Shown: positions 46,920 to 60,556, counted from the stretch's first letter. The stretch is 64,000 bases of DNA from Excoecaria cochinchinensis (GCA_947683425.1 CANTUQ010000008.1:2270501-2334500); one strand, 5' to 3'. Notes: a model not told the origin generated them from the sequence alone. Program-made: numbers and translations.

Positions 46920-49727
46920 ATTAATGGATTAATTTAATAGTTTAATGATTGTAATATTTTTAAAATGGATATTGAAATAAAAAAATTGATTATATAGTAA
47001 TTCAATGGAAAACTTTAGAATTTAATTGGATATATTTTAATGTAGACATATCCAAAGCGTATAGGATCGAATATGTGTATGTAAGATAAAATGATTGCGT
47101 AAATAAGTTAAAAACAATAAGTTAGCCAAATGATATACTAATGAAGTATAGAGAATCTTCATGTAAATTATTGATTTAATTGTGAACATAAATAATTAGA
47201 ATGGAAATAAAATATTGTATTTTTTGTTAGTATTTAATAATGAAGAATTTGAAATTGAATTGATGAAAATGGAAGTGAAGATGTCTATTGGTTGAATGAT
47301 ATTCTAATGAATTAATGATATGAATGGAATGTAAGTTAAGTATTTTTCATGGTGAGTTAATAAAAAAAATAATTTCTTTGCCCTTAGTAGTAGTCTAGTG
47401 GTTAATCTAATTCAAGATATAGTTGGCTAGTCATAGGAACACCATACCGCGGTAGCGAGTCATGATGACTCGCATCAGTAGGCCAATGATGGTCTACTAA
47501 AGTGTAAAAGTGAAAAGTGTACAATAAATTGCAGTGAAAGTGTTTGAGTGGTCCTTTAGAGTCACTCTATAGTGTATTGGACCTATGGGGTCCAAGTTCC
47601 GTGTATTCGGTTCGAGAATTCTATCGGATTGATGCTAGGGGCAAAATTGTAAAATTGGATTAAAGTGTACTTGGACATGAGAATGATATTGTAAGAATTA
47701 AATGAAAATTTGCAAGGTAAAGTAATAAATATGAATTAAAATGAATAAATAAATAATATTGTTAAGTAAAATTGAGTAAATGAGAGTTAACATGAAAAGA
47801 GTGAAAAGAAAGGACTTAATTGTGGGAATGAAAAGGCTTTAGTGATGAAATGGTAAAAATGTTAATTTTAATGGTTAATAAGGCTATATAAGAGAAAACA
47901 TAAAATAAGTTGGTAAAATAATTAATTTGATTATTGTATAAGAATTGAATTGGAATTTGGTATGAAAATGATACATTAAGGACTAAACGGTAATTGGTAA
48001 GTCAAATAATGAATTAAATACGAAGGTAAAGTTAATTGGTAGCATTATTATAAATAACAGTTTTAAAGGGCGATATTGTAATTATAATAACAAGATCAAA
48101 AGTATAATTTAATAGGAATTTGAATTAACAAGTGCAATTGTCAATGAAGACTGATAATTATATAGTAATGTATACCAGTGAAGGGTTTAAAAAGGTAATT
48201 AAGCACAAAAGAAAAATATAAGTATTAAATAGAAATTGTTCATATTAAAGGAATGAACTAAATGAGATAAAAAAAAACATAGTTTAGTGATAATGGCAAT
48301 TAGTGGACGGGTTAACGTATAGAGATAAGTTAAAGAAATAAATTGAAATTAGTGAATCGGTAAAAATGATTAAAATGATATAATTCGTATAACTAATGTA
48401 AATGAGTATTTGACTTCATAGAGGTAAAATATAAGATTTTAATACTTTTAGCGTATGATATAAATAAGTATATTAAAGTAATATTAAATGATAAAATGAA
48501 TAAAAATAAAACATAAATGTTAAAGATATTGTGATAATACAACAAAGTTCTTAGAGACAGAAGCATAAGTAACAGTTATATAATTTTAGATATAGAAAAT
48601 GAAAATAATAATGATAAGCAAATGAAAATGACATGGAAAGTTAATAATAGAAAATTGTTAACTGTTAAGATTATAATGCTACGTTTAGAAAATATTATTA
48701 AGGAAAAATAAAGATAATTCTGAAACAGAAATAAAATGATTAACTTAATAGTAACTCATATGCTAAGGTTTGAATAAAAGTTATTATGTGATAATAGATT
48801 AAGAATTGATTAAGTTATGTATTATTGGATTGTTGTGCCCATGATGGGTTGTGGTATTATCTGAATGCAGAAGAATAGGTAAAGTATAAAGCTATTATAC
48901 TGTCAGAATTTAATTAAGTGAATAGTAACTCAGACAATTATAGGTCATTTAGCAAATGCAGTAAATGGGATAGTAAGCAATTGAAGTGAAATGAACTTGA
49001 AGGATTAGACATTAAAGATAATAGACATTGGTTTAAGTAATCGGTAAGCAAAGATTAGTAAAGATTAAGAAACTGAAAAAAGGTATTAATGGTATTAAAG
49101 AAATAGGAGAGTTAAAGCTACAGGCTATTATTTGTAAAAATACAAATGAAAATGTTAAGGTTTTAGTGTAAACAGTAATAATTAGATAATTGGAATCAAC
49201 AATTTAAATTAACAATAAAAATAATGACAACTGAATTGGATAAGAGATTTAGTAACTGATGGATTGAATTATAAGATAAGTAAAATCTCAAAAGAAATAA
49301 CATATAGGTAATGTATAGATAAGAATATACTTGTATGCGTCTATGCTTATAATTATAGGTTGGAAAGTTTATGTATTCACCACTGGGCATTTTAATGCTC
49401 AGCGCGTAAATTGTTTATGTGCGAAGGTTTGGAAGATAGAAGTTTAAAAGTGGCTGGGATTTCAGTATTGTTCGAGGATAGTCATAGATGGTAAAAATGG
49501 ATTCATAGGCATGACATGTATGTGACAATTGTATATGAAGTATGAATGTTTACATAAAGAGTTTTAATGGATCTGTTTGAGATGCTATATTGTTATTGTT
49601 AATAATAAATAAGTAATATAGTAAAAAAAAAATTACCCTCTAGAGTATCGAGTTTCACTTTAATGTTTATCAGTGTGCTGTTTAAGACATTCAATGTCTG
49701 TACCATTTACGGACGTAGGGTGTTACA

Positions 49728-50061
49728 ATAGATAAATAATATAGATCAGTCATCTTTTGTAATTTTTATAGATTATTAAAATTTAAAAGTAATTGAAATA
49801 TATTGATATTCAAAAAAATCAATATCAAAATAAAATTTAATTCAACAATTTAAAAAATTAATTAATCAGTTTGATATTGTAGAGAGTGTTTCATGTTACA
49901 CGCTCTTAAACACCATTTAACATCATTTTGGCATAATTTAGACTTCATCTTGACATAATTTCGATGTTACCAAATCTGATATCTAATTATCTATTTATCG
50001 AATTCTAAAATTAAAGCTCTTTTTTAGATATGATTAGATAATTTTTATCAGATTAAGATAC
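49728..50061. other. short AT-rich spacer
   Basis: About 330 bp without coding potential or recognisable repeat. Confidence 0.5.
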
Positions 50062-50300
50062 TGTAGACACCGGGTCTTGGAACAGTCTAAATCAGGATTA
50101 CCCAATGATGAAATTAAGTGTGCCTGTTTATAGGCAAAAATGAAAGTTGGAAGTGATGATTTCCTTGTTGGATTGATTTATTAGAAATAAATAAAAATGT
50201 ATTTTAAAAAATTATTTTGAGACAAAAAGGGTATGTTTTGAAATTATAGTTTTTTAGAAAATTAAAAAAAAAAATTTGCAAGTGTCGGGGGCGTGGCGGC
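50062..50300 (+). repeat. truncated beginning of an Ogre-type LTR, plus orientation
   Basis: Starts TGTAGACACCGGGTCTTGG, the start of this LTR family. Its 50216-50287 segment is the reverse complement of 63938-64000. It stops after about 240 bp at a GC-rich junction with an inverted LTR of the same family. Confidence 0.8.
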
Positions 50301-51641
50301 ACGCTCGCCCCGAACGCCCGCTTTTAGGACGATCGAGAGAGGTTCATAAAAACTTGTAAGAAATTACAAGGGCGTTTATTTCGGACAACAAGGAGGTTTC
50401 ATGGAGTCGCCACCCAATAGAACATTGGGAAAGTTCGTCTAGCCGCAGTGAGCCTAAGACAGCACAGCTATGTCCATCATAGGCAAGCCGGAGGTTTCTT
50501 GGAAGCCCTACCCTAACATTAGCATGGCCCTCTCGGCCTCGCGCTTGGGCAAACCAAAGGTGTCTTGGAGGTCCTACCCTAATAGAATATTAGGATGGCC
50601 CTCTCGCCTCGTGGCGCTTAGAACTGTGCAAATTGAGCCTTTTTACGGGACACAAGAGGTGTCTTGGAAGCCCCATCCCAATAGAACATTGAGATGGCCC
50701 TCTCGTCTCGTTGAGCCCAAAGACCAGAGAAGTTTCGGGACTTTCCATTTATTCATACCTTGGTTAAATTTATAATTGAATTTTGAATTGAGCGTTTCAT
50801 CCCATTTCTCATTCAATTTTAATGCAATTTAATTTAACGCGCATGTTAATCACATAATGAAAGCGGTAAATAAAGTAAATGAAAGCAAAATAAATTACAA
50901 GAAAATTAGGGGCAGAATACAACCTCCATTATAAATAAAAAAATAAATCATACATAAAACAGGTTATTTGTTAAAGATGAGGACATTGATCCTCACATGC
51001 ATGTTTAAAGAAAATAATTTTAGGGTGACAATTTATTTTGGATGGAAGAAATTAGGACATTGGTCCCATTTTTATTAAAAAAAATCCAAGTTCAGTTAAT
51101 AGAAATATATTTGTGATTGTTTTATTAACGTGATGAGAAAATAAATTTATTAAAAATTACATAATAAAAATACAATAAACCCAAAAATAATAAAAAACTA
51201 AAGAATGGCGAATCTACCCGAAAAACATCTCCAAATCTCCATGGCTTCCACTTGGTATGGAAAAATACTCACACATAAAAATAAGTATTGAAAATAAAAG
51301 AAAAACAAATAAAAGTGAAGTTAGTAATAAAAAATTAGTTTAAACATGTAATAAAGATAATTAAAATAAAAACAAATAAACATGCATCATGTATGGAAAA
51401 TCAATTAAATGTCATAATAAAATATGCAACTTTTCATATTAACAATTCAACATACATAAAAAAACATATATGATAACAAGCATAAAACTCACCAAGCATG
51501 AAAACATAAATAACAATAAAAATAAAATTTAACATGCATGAAAACATAAATATTAACAATAAAATATAACATGCCTAAAAATATAAATAATAATAACAAT
51601 AATACTAGTAACAAATTATAACAATAAATAAGAATAATAAA

Positions 51642-51699
<58 letters not shown>

Positions 51700-51711
51700 G
51701 TAACGACAAAC

Positions 51712-51775
<64 letters not shown>

Positions 51776-51822
51776 AAATAATGGTAATAATGATAATAAT
51801 AATACTTAGGATGATAAATGAC

Positions 51823-51880
<58 letters not shown>

Positions 51881-52107
51881 CACAATAACAACCAAGGAAT
51901 ATGAACAATCAAATAAACATGCAAGAGTAACAAGAAATAAAATAAATATAACTTATTAAAACATAATAAATAATAATACCATTAAAAATAACAATAATAA
52001 TATATGAACAACAATGATGATAACAATAATCATAAAAATAGAAATTAAAGATGAATAATCAAATAAAGAACAAAAGGATAATAATAATATATTTCAAAAA
52101 AAAAAGG

Positions 52108-52151
<44 letters not shown>
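51642..52151. repeat. (AAT)n microsatellite tracts
   Basis: Perfect or near-perfect AAT runs at 51642-51697, 51713-51773, 51822-51878 and 52108-52151. They produce the poly-Ile/Leu/Tyr frames on the minus strand. The last run is the landing site of two mobile elements. Confidence 0.95.
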
Positions 52152-54937
52152 TGTAACACTCTCATACCCCCGGTAAGGAATATCGGGGCGTCACGCGGCA
52201 CATACTTATACATATACATATACCTACACTAGCGAAAACGATAACAATAAAATAATTAGACTATCTTTAGGGCCAAACAAAACACAGTTCTCTTACAACA
52301 TATATAAACTGTATATATTACAAAAGCTTTATACATATACATCTTCGGTACATATACCAAATAGTTAACATATACATATAAACACTGTACTTTCTATCTA
52401 CATAATGATGTTACTCAAAATGTAAAAACTCTATTTCTATTTTATACAAAAAGAAATCATAACAAAACTCCTAGTAGCCTTGACCCGCAGATGTCCGCTC
52501 ACTGGTCCAAACCTGTAAACCTACACGGAAATAAACATCCGTGCTAAGCGATAACGCTTAGTGGGGATGAAAATAATGCAAAGGACTTCTTTACGAAGTC
52601 ACAAATAATTCACGCACTTCATGTAACAAAATCAGCTAGCTCATACATATAGCTCTTATACATATACAGGTTGCATGCTCAGTTATCGAATGCTATGAAT
52701 TCACATGTATATAACATCTACTCTTTTACTTGTTCATGTACTCTACAACTTGTACATATCATTTATTCCAATACACGCTATCATGTGTTCACATTCATGT
52801 CAACATACTCATGTAATCATACACTTGTATACAGAACTGTAATGTACTTAAACATTACTCTCATGTACTATAGCATTTATTCAGAACACTACTCTTTAAA
52901 TGTCTCAAATTCACTACATCACATTAATAAGACAAGCCTGAATTCCTTTCATGGTGGATACGGGTAACTCTGGATACTGTTTACAGTATCTTACATGTGG
53001 AGAATTAACTCAAACTCTATGGAATACAAAAGGTATTCCGAACTCTGGGCACAATTAAGGCCAACTCTAGCAGCTGCACTCTAGCCCTTTATAAGCATGC
53101 TTATCTATCCACTATAACGGTAATCAGGCTCAACAACAACTCAATTATACGTTACTCTAATGCCAAAGCATAGATTATAACTCAAGTGCACTCATCAATT
53201 TCAGAGGCATTTAATTCATTTACAATCTTTATTAATCATGTTCAACAATTAAAAGCATGTAACATTTAAATTCCATGTATAAACTCTTATAACACATCAT
53301 CATATACATGCACTCACAAGTTCACCCATATCTATAATGCCATTTTCTATCCTTCATACAATTGTACATTGTTACTTTATTAGTTAAATTACAAATCTTA
53401 AACATACTCAAATGTATTTTCTCATAGATACCCACTTTATAGTCATTTAAGGACCCTAATCATGTATAATAAGTTAAGGGGAAGGGTAAGGGGTTGACCC
53501 ATGCCAAATATGAGCTCAAAATGAAGGAGAAAATTCTCAAAATGGGTTGTTCTATCGCGAGGTCGCGACCTGTGTCGCGCTCGCGACAGAAGCTCGCCTC
53601 TGGTGCCTCACGAGACTGCTTTTTACCCTAAACTTGCATTGCACAAATCACCATCTAGACCACATTTGTAGGCAAAGTGGTCTTCATACCAATTGTTCCC
53701 TAGGATGTTAACTTTCAAATGGGACAATTTTAAGGTCATTTGGACATCGAAAAATTGAGTTATGATCTAGAAAACCTATACTGTTCAAGTAACCCGACCC
53801 AAACAGGGATGCTACGGTCTTTAACAGTTTCGAGAATCATAGGGCTAGAATTAGCTCCAGCTTCCTCTTAGTCATTTTTAGCTATGGATCTTAGATTTCA
53901 GATGCAATTTGAGTCAACAAAATTGAAGCTCTGTAACTCTACTTATGACAAAAACCATATTCAAAGGTCTAATGAAACCCAAACAGAATTTCTCTAAAAT
54001 CACTTTTTACACACAAAACCATATGAAAACCATTTAACACATCCAAAACTCATACACCATGATTCAACACATGATCACAAACAAGTATACATATCGTGAG
54101 CTCACTAAAAACAATCAAAATAAGATTCGCACGCGATCCTTACCTCTAGGAAGCTCGAACTAAGCTCTCTATTCAGCTCCAACCCTTTCCTTTACTTTAT
54201 CCCATTTCTTGTTCATAGGTTCCACAAATCACATAGAAAATATTTTGAGTTAGATTTTTTCTCACTTTAAATTAAAAATAAAAAGAAAAAGAAGGTCAGA
54301 TCGGAAACTAATCAAGCTTACCTTCTTTTACTCTTAAAACCAATCCAAGGGGCTCTCTCTCAAGAACAAAGCAAATAAAGAAGAAAATAACAAAGGGAAG
54401 AGCAAGGGAGGGAGAACAGCTGACCAAAGAAAAAGAAAGAAAGAAGAACTAATGGCCAAAGTAAGAAACCCACGTGAAAGAAGAATGGGAGTTGGTCAAT
54501 GTTAATCCCAAAATTAAATTCCCACCTTCCATATTTAATACATATACATCTCCCTTAATTTCTTATTTCCTTTTTAATTCATAAATATATCTCTCTCTTA
54601 TAAATACCTAAATATCCCTTTAGCCACATGTCACCCTCCTACAACACCACTTATCATGCTCCTACGCCGCCACGTGTCACTTTCATACGGTGCCACATGT
54701 CCAATACACATCTCAAGGTCTCTTAAAACCCACGTGTGCAAGCATCTCGCGAGAGGGTTCTGTCGCGCTTGCGACAGAACGCTCACATCCACACCAACCA
54801 GCTATAGTTAAAAAACCGCTGGAGTGTTCTGTCGCGCCCGCGACACTTATCGCGCTCGCGACAGAACTCTCGCACACAACACTTACTTTTTCGAACAAAA
54901 ATCCATAATTCTTTTAGGACCACTTTGGGGTGTTACA
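52152..54937 (-). repeat. chromovirus-like solo LTR, 2786 bp, in an AAT microsatellite
   Basis: Minus strand begins TGTAACACCCCAAAG and ends GAGTGTTACA. ATAAT lies at both sides (52147-52151, 54938-54942), though the repeat context makes this less decisive. The stem-loop CTAAGCG-ATAA-CGCTTAG at 52544-52561 and CpG-rich inverted repeats at 53554-53588 and 54760-54870 are notable. Frames at 52671-52967 and 54690-54908 have no motifs. Confidence 0.85.
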
Positions 54938-54945
54938 ATAATAAT

Positions 54946-55345
54946 TGATGGGAAAATAAAAGAAGAAAGATACATACTTGTTGTAGCGCGGTAAATCTCG
55001 TTGCGGAAGCGATACAAGGATCTCCTTTTATTTGGTCACCGGTCTGGCTATTACCCACTCTGGATAAGAGCAACTAGATCACAATCTAAGAGCCCTTGTA
55101 AGATTAACACAATAAATCGTGAGTGGGAACAAGCAGTCTTGCGGCGTATACGTTTTCTCATTACCAAATTATGTGGACCTCACCTCTATTTATAGAGGTC
55201 CTAAAGGCTAGAATCTTATCCCTAGTCTAACTCAGAATCCTTTCTGAGATAGGATTTGGTAATTTAATTCAGATTAAATAACTCAATTTAATCTGGATTG
55301 GAACTCAATCCAATAAAGAGTCATGGGCGCATCCCAACTCTATCA
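54946..55345 (-). repeat. 3' LTR of the Ty1-copia element
   Basis: Minus strand TGATAGAGTTGGG...CCCATCA. A TATA box (CTATAAATAG on the minus strand) lies at 55186-55195. Confidence 0.92.
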
Positions 55346-55360
55346 TCTCCCACTCGCACA
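55346..55360 (-). other. polypurine tract of the Ty1-copia element
   Basis: Minus strand TGTGCGAGTGGGAGA directly before the 3' LTR; purine-rich in its last nine bases. Confidence 0.6.
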
Positions 55361-56447
55361 TGAAGGAACACATTCCTTTAATAATCTACAGTTATACTGG
55401 CTAATAGATTGTGTGACCAGCATACCTCGAGAGCACTATTACTATACAGCTGTTAGGGATATGGAGCTTCTCGAAAAAGGCGATCCTTTTATTTCACATA
55501 TGCCTAACCCTAGATGACCTTCTCACAATTACTGTTTTAACTCATGATCTCATAAAACATTATTCGTGTTCGCTATTATGTTTCTACTTATAAAAAAGAT
55601 AATAGACATGTCGGTGAACCACGAATTCTTATGAATGTGATCAAAAGGTTATCTTCCCCTCTTACTATATGCCATCCATCATGATTCAACTCGTTTTTCT
55701 AGTTAGATCCGCCAGGCCTAAATTTTTCTCCAGACCTCTTGAAAACTAACTAAGCTAGCCACATTGAACCATACTTCAGGGATAAGTTAAGGGTTCTAAG
55801 GGTCGAAATATAAATAGGGTCTCACAATAGGGAAAGTTGAGATCAATATTATTAAATTCCCATCCCTTTGGTCACTTAAGCACATACGGTATAAAACATG
55901 TGTTATGGTGTTCTTTCTTTCCCTTAAAGGAGCGCATGTCTCACATTTAAAATAATGTGTATAATAAACACCATAGAGAAGCGTAAGGTTGCGACGCACC
56001 AAAGCACCCAACTTTAGTTCGCTTACTTAAGAACTACTTTTGGATTTTAAGACAGAATATGGTAGTTACATATAACTAACCATCAGATACCATATGATCC
56101 TTATTTGGATCTCAATCCAAAGCATACAACCTCATGTATGACTTTATCTCGCGCCTTAATAAGACATATCTTGTAATTTCTGCAAGACGGCACTTTTATT
56201 TTGAACAGGCTCTCGAGCATACTCATTTGTTCAAAAATCGCCTTGTCTTAGTTTTTGCCAATTCATTGACAAAACTAAGGTAAACACCCTAGTGAGTGGG
56301 CTACTTCTCTGTCCGATATGCTCAAACTCAAACAAATAACAGTAAGTCTTCACACATTAAACATTTACACTCATGTATTGCCAACAATGAACTTTATTAT
56401 TATTCACAAATAATAATGCTAAGGGATTACAATAAAGTTAGTACACA
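55361..56447 (-). other. non-coding region between copia pol and 3' LTR
   Basis: 1.1 kb; frames at 55323-55517 and 55796-56011 have no motifs. Confidence 0.5.
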
Positions 56448-59400
56448 TCAAATTATACGCAAACCCTGAAATCTAATGTGTCTCTCAAACACATCTTTAG
56501 TTACAGGTTTAGTCAATGGATCTGCAATCATATCATGCGTAGATATGTACTGTAAGTTCACATCTCCCCGTGCAACTACATCTCTTATATAATGATACTT
56601 AATGTCGATATGCTTAATCCTACTATGAAATTTTGGATCTTTTGTATAAGCTATCGATGATTGAATGTCACTCATTCCTCTGAGGTAGTTACTCTTAAAT
56701 GGTCCATTAACCATTTCAGCTAAACCGCCTCTTGTACAGCAGCTGCGGAAGCTACAAATTCAGCTTCCATTGTTGATAAGGCTACACAGGTTTGTTTCTT
56801 GCTACTCCATGAGATGGCACCCTTGCCAAGCAAGAATATGAAACCTGAAGTGGATTTCCTCTCGTCCACATCTCCAGCCCAATCAGCATCAGTATATCCT
56901 CTCAATTGCAGATCCTTGCCTTGATAACAGAGAGAATAGTCTGCTGTACCTTTGAGGTATCTAAGTATCCTCTTAACTGCTTTCCAATGTGCTTCGCCCA
57001 GGTTAGATTGATATCTACTTGCCATGCCCACTGCATAGCAAATATCAGGTCTTGTACACAACATTGCATACATAAGACTACCCACGGCACTGGCATAAGA
57101 AACGTTTCTCATACGTTCCACTTCGTCTGGCGTCGTAGTATACATCTCTTTGCTAAGAAACTGATTCTTGGCAATGGGGCAGTCTATGGGTTTGCAGTGC
57201 TGCATATTGAATCGTTCAAGGACTTTGTTGATATATGTCTCTTGTGAAAGGGAAAACAACCTTCTCAAACGATCTCTTGAAATCTTAACTCCAAGAATGT
57301 AGTCTGCATTACCCATATCCTTCACTTCAAAGTTGGACGATAACCAATCTTTGATTTGATTTACATACTCTTTGTCATTTCCAGCTATTAGTATGTCATC
57401 TACATACAATGTTAAAATGATAAAATTATTTTCAGAGCTCTTGTTATATATGCAATGGTCTTCATCAATCATGTTGAACCCATTCGACATGATTGTATCA
57501 TGAAATATCAAATACCATTGTCACAAAGACCGTTTAAGGCCATAGATTAATCCTTTCAATCGGCAAACCTTATGTTTGCTGCCTTTTTCGATGAAACCTA
57601 TAGGTTGTTCCATGTAGATTTCTTCATTCAGTTCTCCATTGAGAAAAGCAGTCTTTACATCCATTTGATGTAGCTCTAGGTCTAAACTCGCCACTATGGC
57701 AAGAATTAACCTTATAGACGTAAATCTCGCAACAGGGGAGAAAGTCTCCTCATAGTCAATCCCTTCCTGCTATGTAAACCCCTTAGCGACTAGTCGAGCT
57801 TTATATCTTTTGATACTGCCATACGCTTTTCGCTTCACCTTGAGAATCCATTTATTCCCAATCGGTTTGCATCCTTCGGGTAGATCAACCAGTTCCCAAA
57901 CATGGTTTAATCTCATAGAAGCCATTTCTTCTTCCATTGCATTGATCCATCTTTCTTTAGCTGGGCATGAGAAAGCCTCTTTTATATTTTTAGGCTCTTC
58001 CTCATCTTATGGGGTAATCAAAAGGGCTTCGTTCAAGCCTTCGATCTCAAATCGTCGGCGAGAAACACTTATCCTTTTAGATTTACGCAGTTCCGAATCT
58101 TGATAAACATGTCTCATATATTCATTGTAATTCGGAATACTCCCACTGGGACCATGTTCCATACTCCCACTGGAGTCAGGAATGCTCCCACTCAAATCAG
58201 GGTCTCGAACATCCGAATCATGTAGAGGAGGAAGATCTTGACCTTCTTCCTCTAATTCCCTCCCACTCGGATGGAGTGATCCTGACGGTTCATCTTCGTG
58301 AGTTTCATAGAAAGTGAAATCTTGATTCACTTTGCCCAACTTTGGAAACTCATTTTCCAAGAATATGACGTCTCGTGATTCAAATTCAGTCACAGAACCA
58401 TTCTCTTGCTCACCCATGAATACGTATCCTTTTGATACTTTAGAATATCTCACAAAGATACTCTTTTTACCTCTTGGTCCCAATTTACCAAACTTGCTAG
58501 AGGTATCATGGACGTAAGTAGCACAACCCCAAGGTCGTAGATGGCTTAGGTCAGGCTGCCGACCAGTCCACAACTCATAAGGTGTGGATGTGACAGATTT
58601 TGAGGGCACACGGTTTAGAACATGTGTGGCAGTCAATAAAGCATCTCCCCAATAGGAGATAGGCAAATTTGCCTCTGCCATCATAGATCTAACGATATCA
58701 AGGAGAGTCCTATTTCTCCTTTCTGCAACACCATTTTATTGTGGAGTTTTGGGAATGGACAACTGATGTTCAATCCCTTTTTCATCACATAAAGCTTTAA
58801 ATTCATCTGAAAGATATTCCTGACCTCGGTCAGTTCTTAAAGCTTTGATCTTTTTATCTAATTGATTCTCAACTAAGTTCATAAAAGTTTTGAAGCAACT
58901 CAATGCTTCTGACTTGTGAGAAATCAAGTAGACATGACCATACCTTGTATAGTCATCTATAAATGTGATGAAGTAATAGGCCCTATGCCTCGCCCTCACA
59001 TTTATTGGACCACAAACGTCAGAATGAATTAATTGCAATGGAAATTCAGCTCTAGTTCCTTTTCCGAACGATTTTCTCACTAGTTTTCCTTTAAGACAAT
59101 GCTCACAGGTAGGTAATTTGACCTCATTCAAATCACTTAGTAAACCAGCTTTGGCTAACCGACTCATTCGATTTTGCCCAATATGGTTTAATCTAGCATG
59201 CCATAATTTCACATGATTTTCATTATTATGTGGAGCAGAAGAGATTAAAGAAAAATTGTTATTATTCATAAAGTTAGGATCGATATCCAAAACAATAAAA
59301 TTGTTCGAACTAAAACCAGAACCATAATAAACATCATCCAAACATAAGCGCACACTGTCATCTTTAAAGTGTAAATCAAAACCAAGTTTTAATAACACAA

Positions 59401-60556
59401 AAATAGAAACTAAATTCATACGAATATCTGGAGCATAAAGCACATCATGTAGGATCAGGGTTCGGCCTTTGCGTAAGACTAATATACATGCGTCAATTCC
59501 TTGAACCGATACTCTTGCATTGTTTCCCACATATATATATTTTGCTTCATTTGGTATTCGCTGGAATTCTACAAACGCATCTCGATCCTTTGCTACATGG
59601 TCCGTTGCTCCTGAATCAACCACCCACAAAGGATGAAATTCAGTTAGTAATACAGAACTAGATGCACAAATTTCACTCACTCTTGAGTTAGAATAGTGTA
59701 CCTGATTGGGCACAGTGCAGTCTCTTGCATAGTGTCCTTTCTGTTGGCAGTTAAAATATTTCACTTTTGAAATGTTTATCTTTTTCTTGCCTTTGGACCT
59801 CTTAGAATTCTATTCTTTCTTCTGCCTTTTATTTCTTTTGGTAGGTTCCTTATCCCGACCTTTGAAGCCCTTCCTTTTGTTCTGGTTTGAACTCGTTCCA
59901 CCAGAATGGGACTGTGCCACATGCACCTCGGCATTGACCTTAATCGATGCCAATCTGTCCTCTTCAAGCTCCAGGTGATGTGCGACATCCTCAAATGTCT
60001 TTACACTGTCCATATGAGTCAGTTGCATTTTCATATGCTCCCAACTCTTGGGTAAGGAACGGATGACAGCTTGGACCTGCTGCTCGTTGGTCAACTTATG
60101 ACCATATTCACTAAGCTCACTTATTATGTTTTCCATCTCCCTGAGATGTTTTCGCATAGTATGATCAGTTCTCTTCTGATAAGTATCAAATTTGATCGTC
60201 AAAGATCGAAGTTTAGTTAGAGTCACTCCTCCAAACTTCTCTCGCAAAGCGATCCACAGATCCATTGCGTTTTGATACTTACGGAATTGCTTAGTTATAT
60301 CATCCTCCATAGCACTCAGCAGAATGATACGAGCAATGGAATTCTTCTTTTTCCATGCCAAATAGACATCTCAGTCCCGCCTATGCTGGGCTGTATTGCC
60401 ATCCTCAGGTTCAGCCATAACCGAACTTAAGGTTTCGAGAGCCTCTTGCTCCTCAAGCACATACTGGATCTTCATACTCCAGATTTCATAATTATCGCCA
60501 TTCAATTTCAAATCTTTGTTTAGTTCATCGATAATTGATTTGGAAGCAGATGCCAT
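56448..60556 (-). pseudogene. Ty1-copia gag-pol polyprotein
   Basis: Starts at MASASKSIIDELNKDLKL (Met at 60556). One frame runs to 56720 with stops at 60371, 59810, 58736, 58007, 57770, 57521 and 56720; a frameshift follows. Gag: UBN2-type core (RKYQNAMDLWIALREKFGG). Finger: YFNCQQKGHYARDC, whose first Cys is Tyr. Protease: WVVDSGATDHVA. Integrase: LWHARLNHIG, CEHCLKGK, LIHSDVCGP and FIDDYTRYG, with NGVAERRNRT after the third stop. RT: MDVKTAFLNGEL-type region and an intact YVDDILIAGN. RNase H: YTDADWAGDVDERKSTSGF and, shifted, KHIDIKYHYIRD near the end. All domains are present in copia order. Several stops look like C-to-T changes of Gln, Arg or Trp codons. Confidence 0.9.

Larger units (their letters stand above)
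39741..49727 (+). repeat. long chromovirus-like solo LTR (about 4.1 kb) split by a younger element
   Basis: Excluding the nested element (41067-46919 plus one target duplication) the remaining 39741-41066 and 46925-49727 form one LTR-like unit ending TAGGGTGTTACA. A TATA box (CCTATAAAAG, 39954) lies about 215 bp from its start. A stem-loop (GGGCATT...AATGCTC, about 49384-49400) lies about 330 bp from its end, as in related LTRs. The left border is uncertain because no clear TG is seen; ATAG occurs at 39737-39740 and 49728-49731 and may be the target duplication. Confidence 0.6.

Noticed and set aside
51489..51933. Long hydrophobic poly-Ile/Leu/Tyr frames that look like membrane proteins
   Set aside because: They are translations of AAT microsatellites in different frames.
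54690..54908. Mirror frames on both strands near 54.8 kb
   Set aside because: The CpG palindromes give open frames on both strands; this is LTR sequence.
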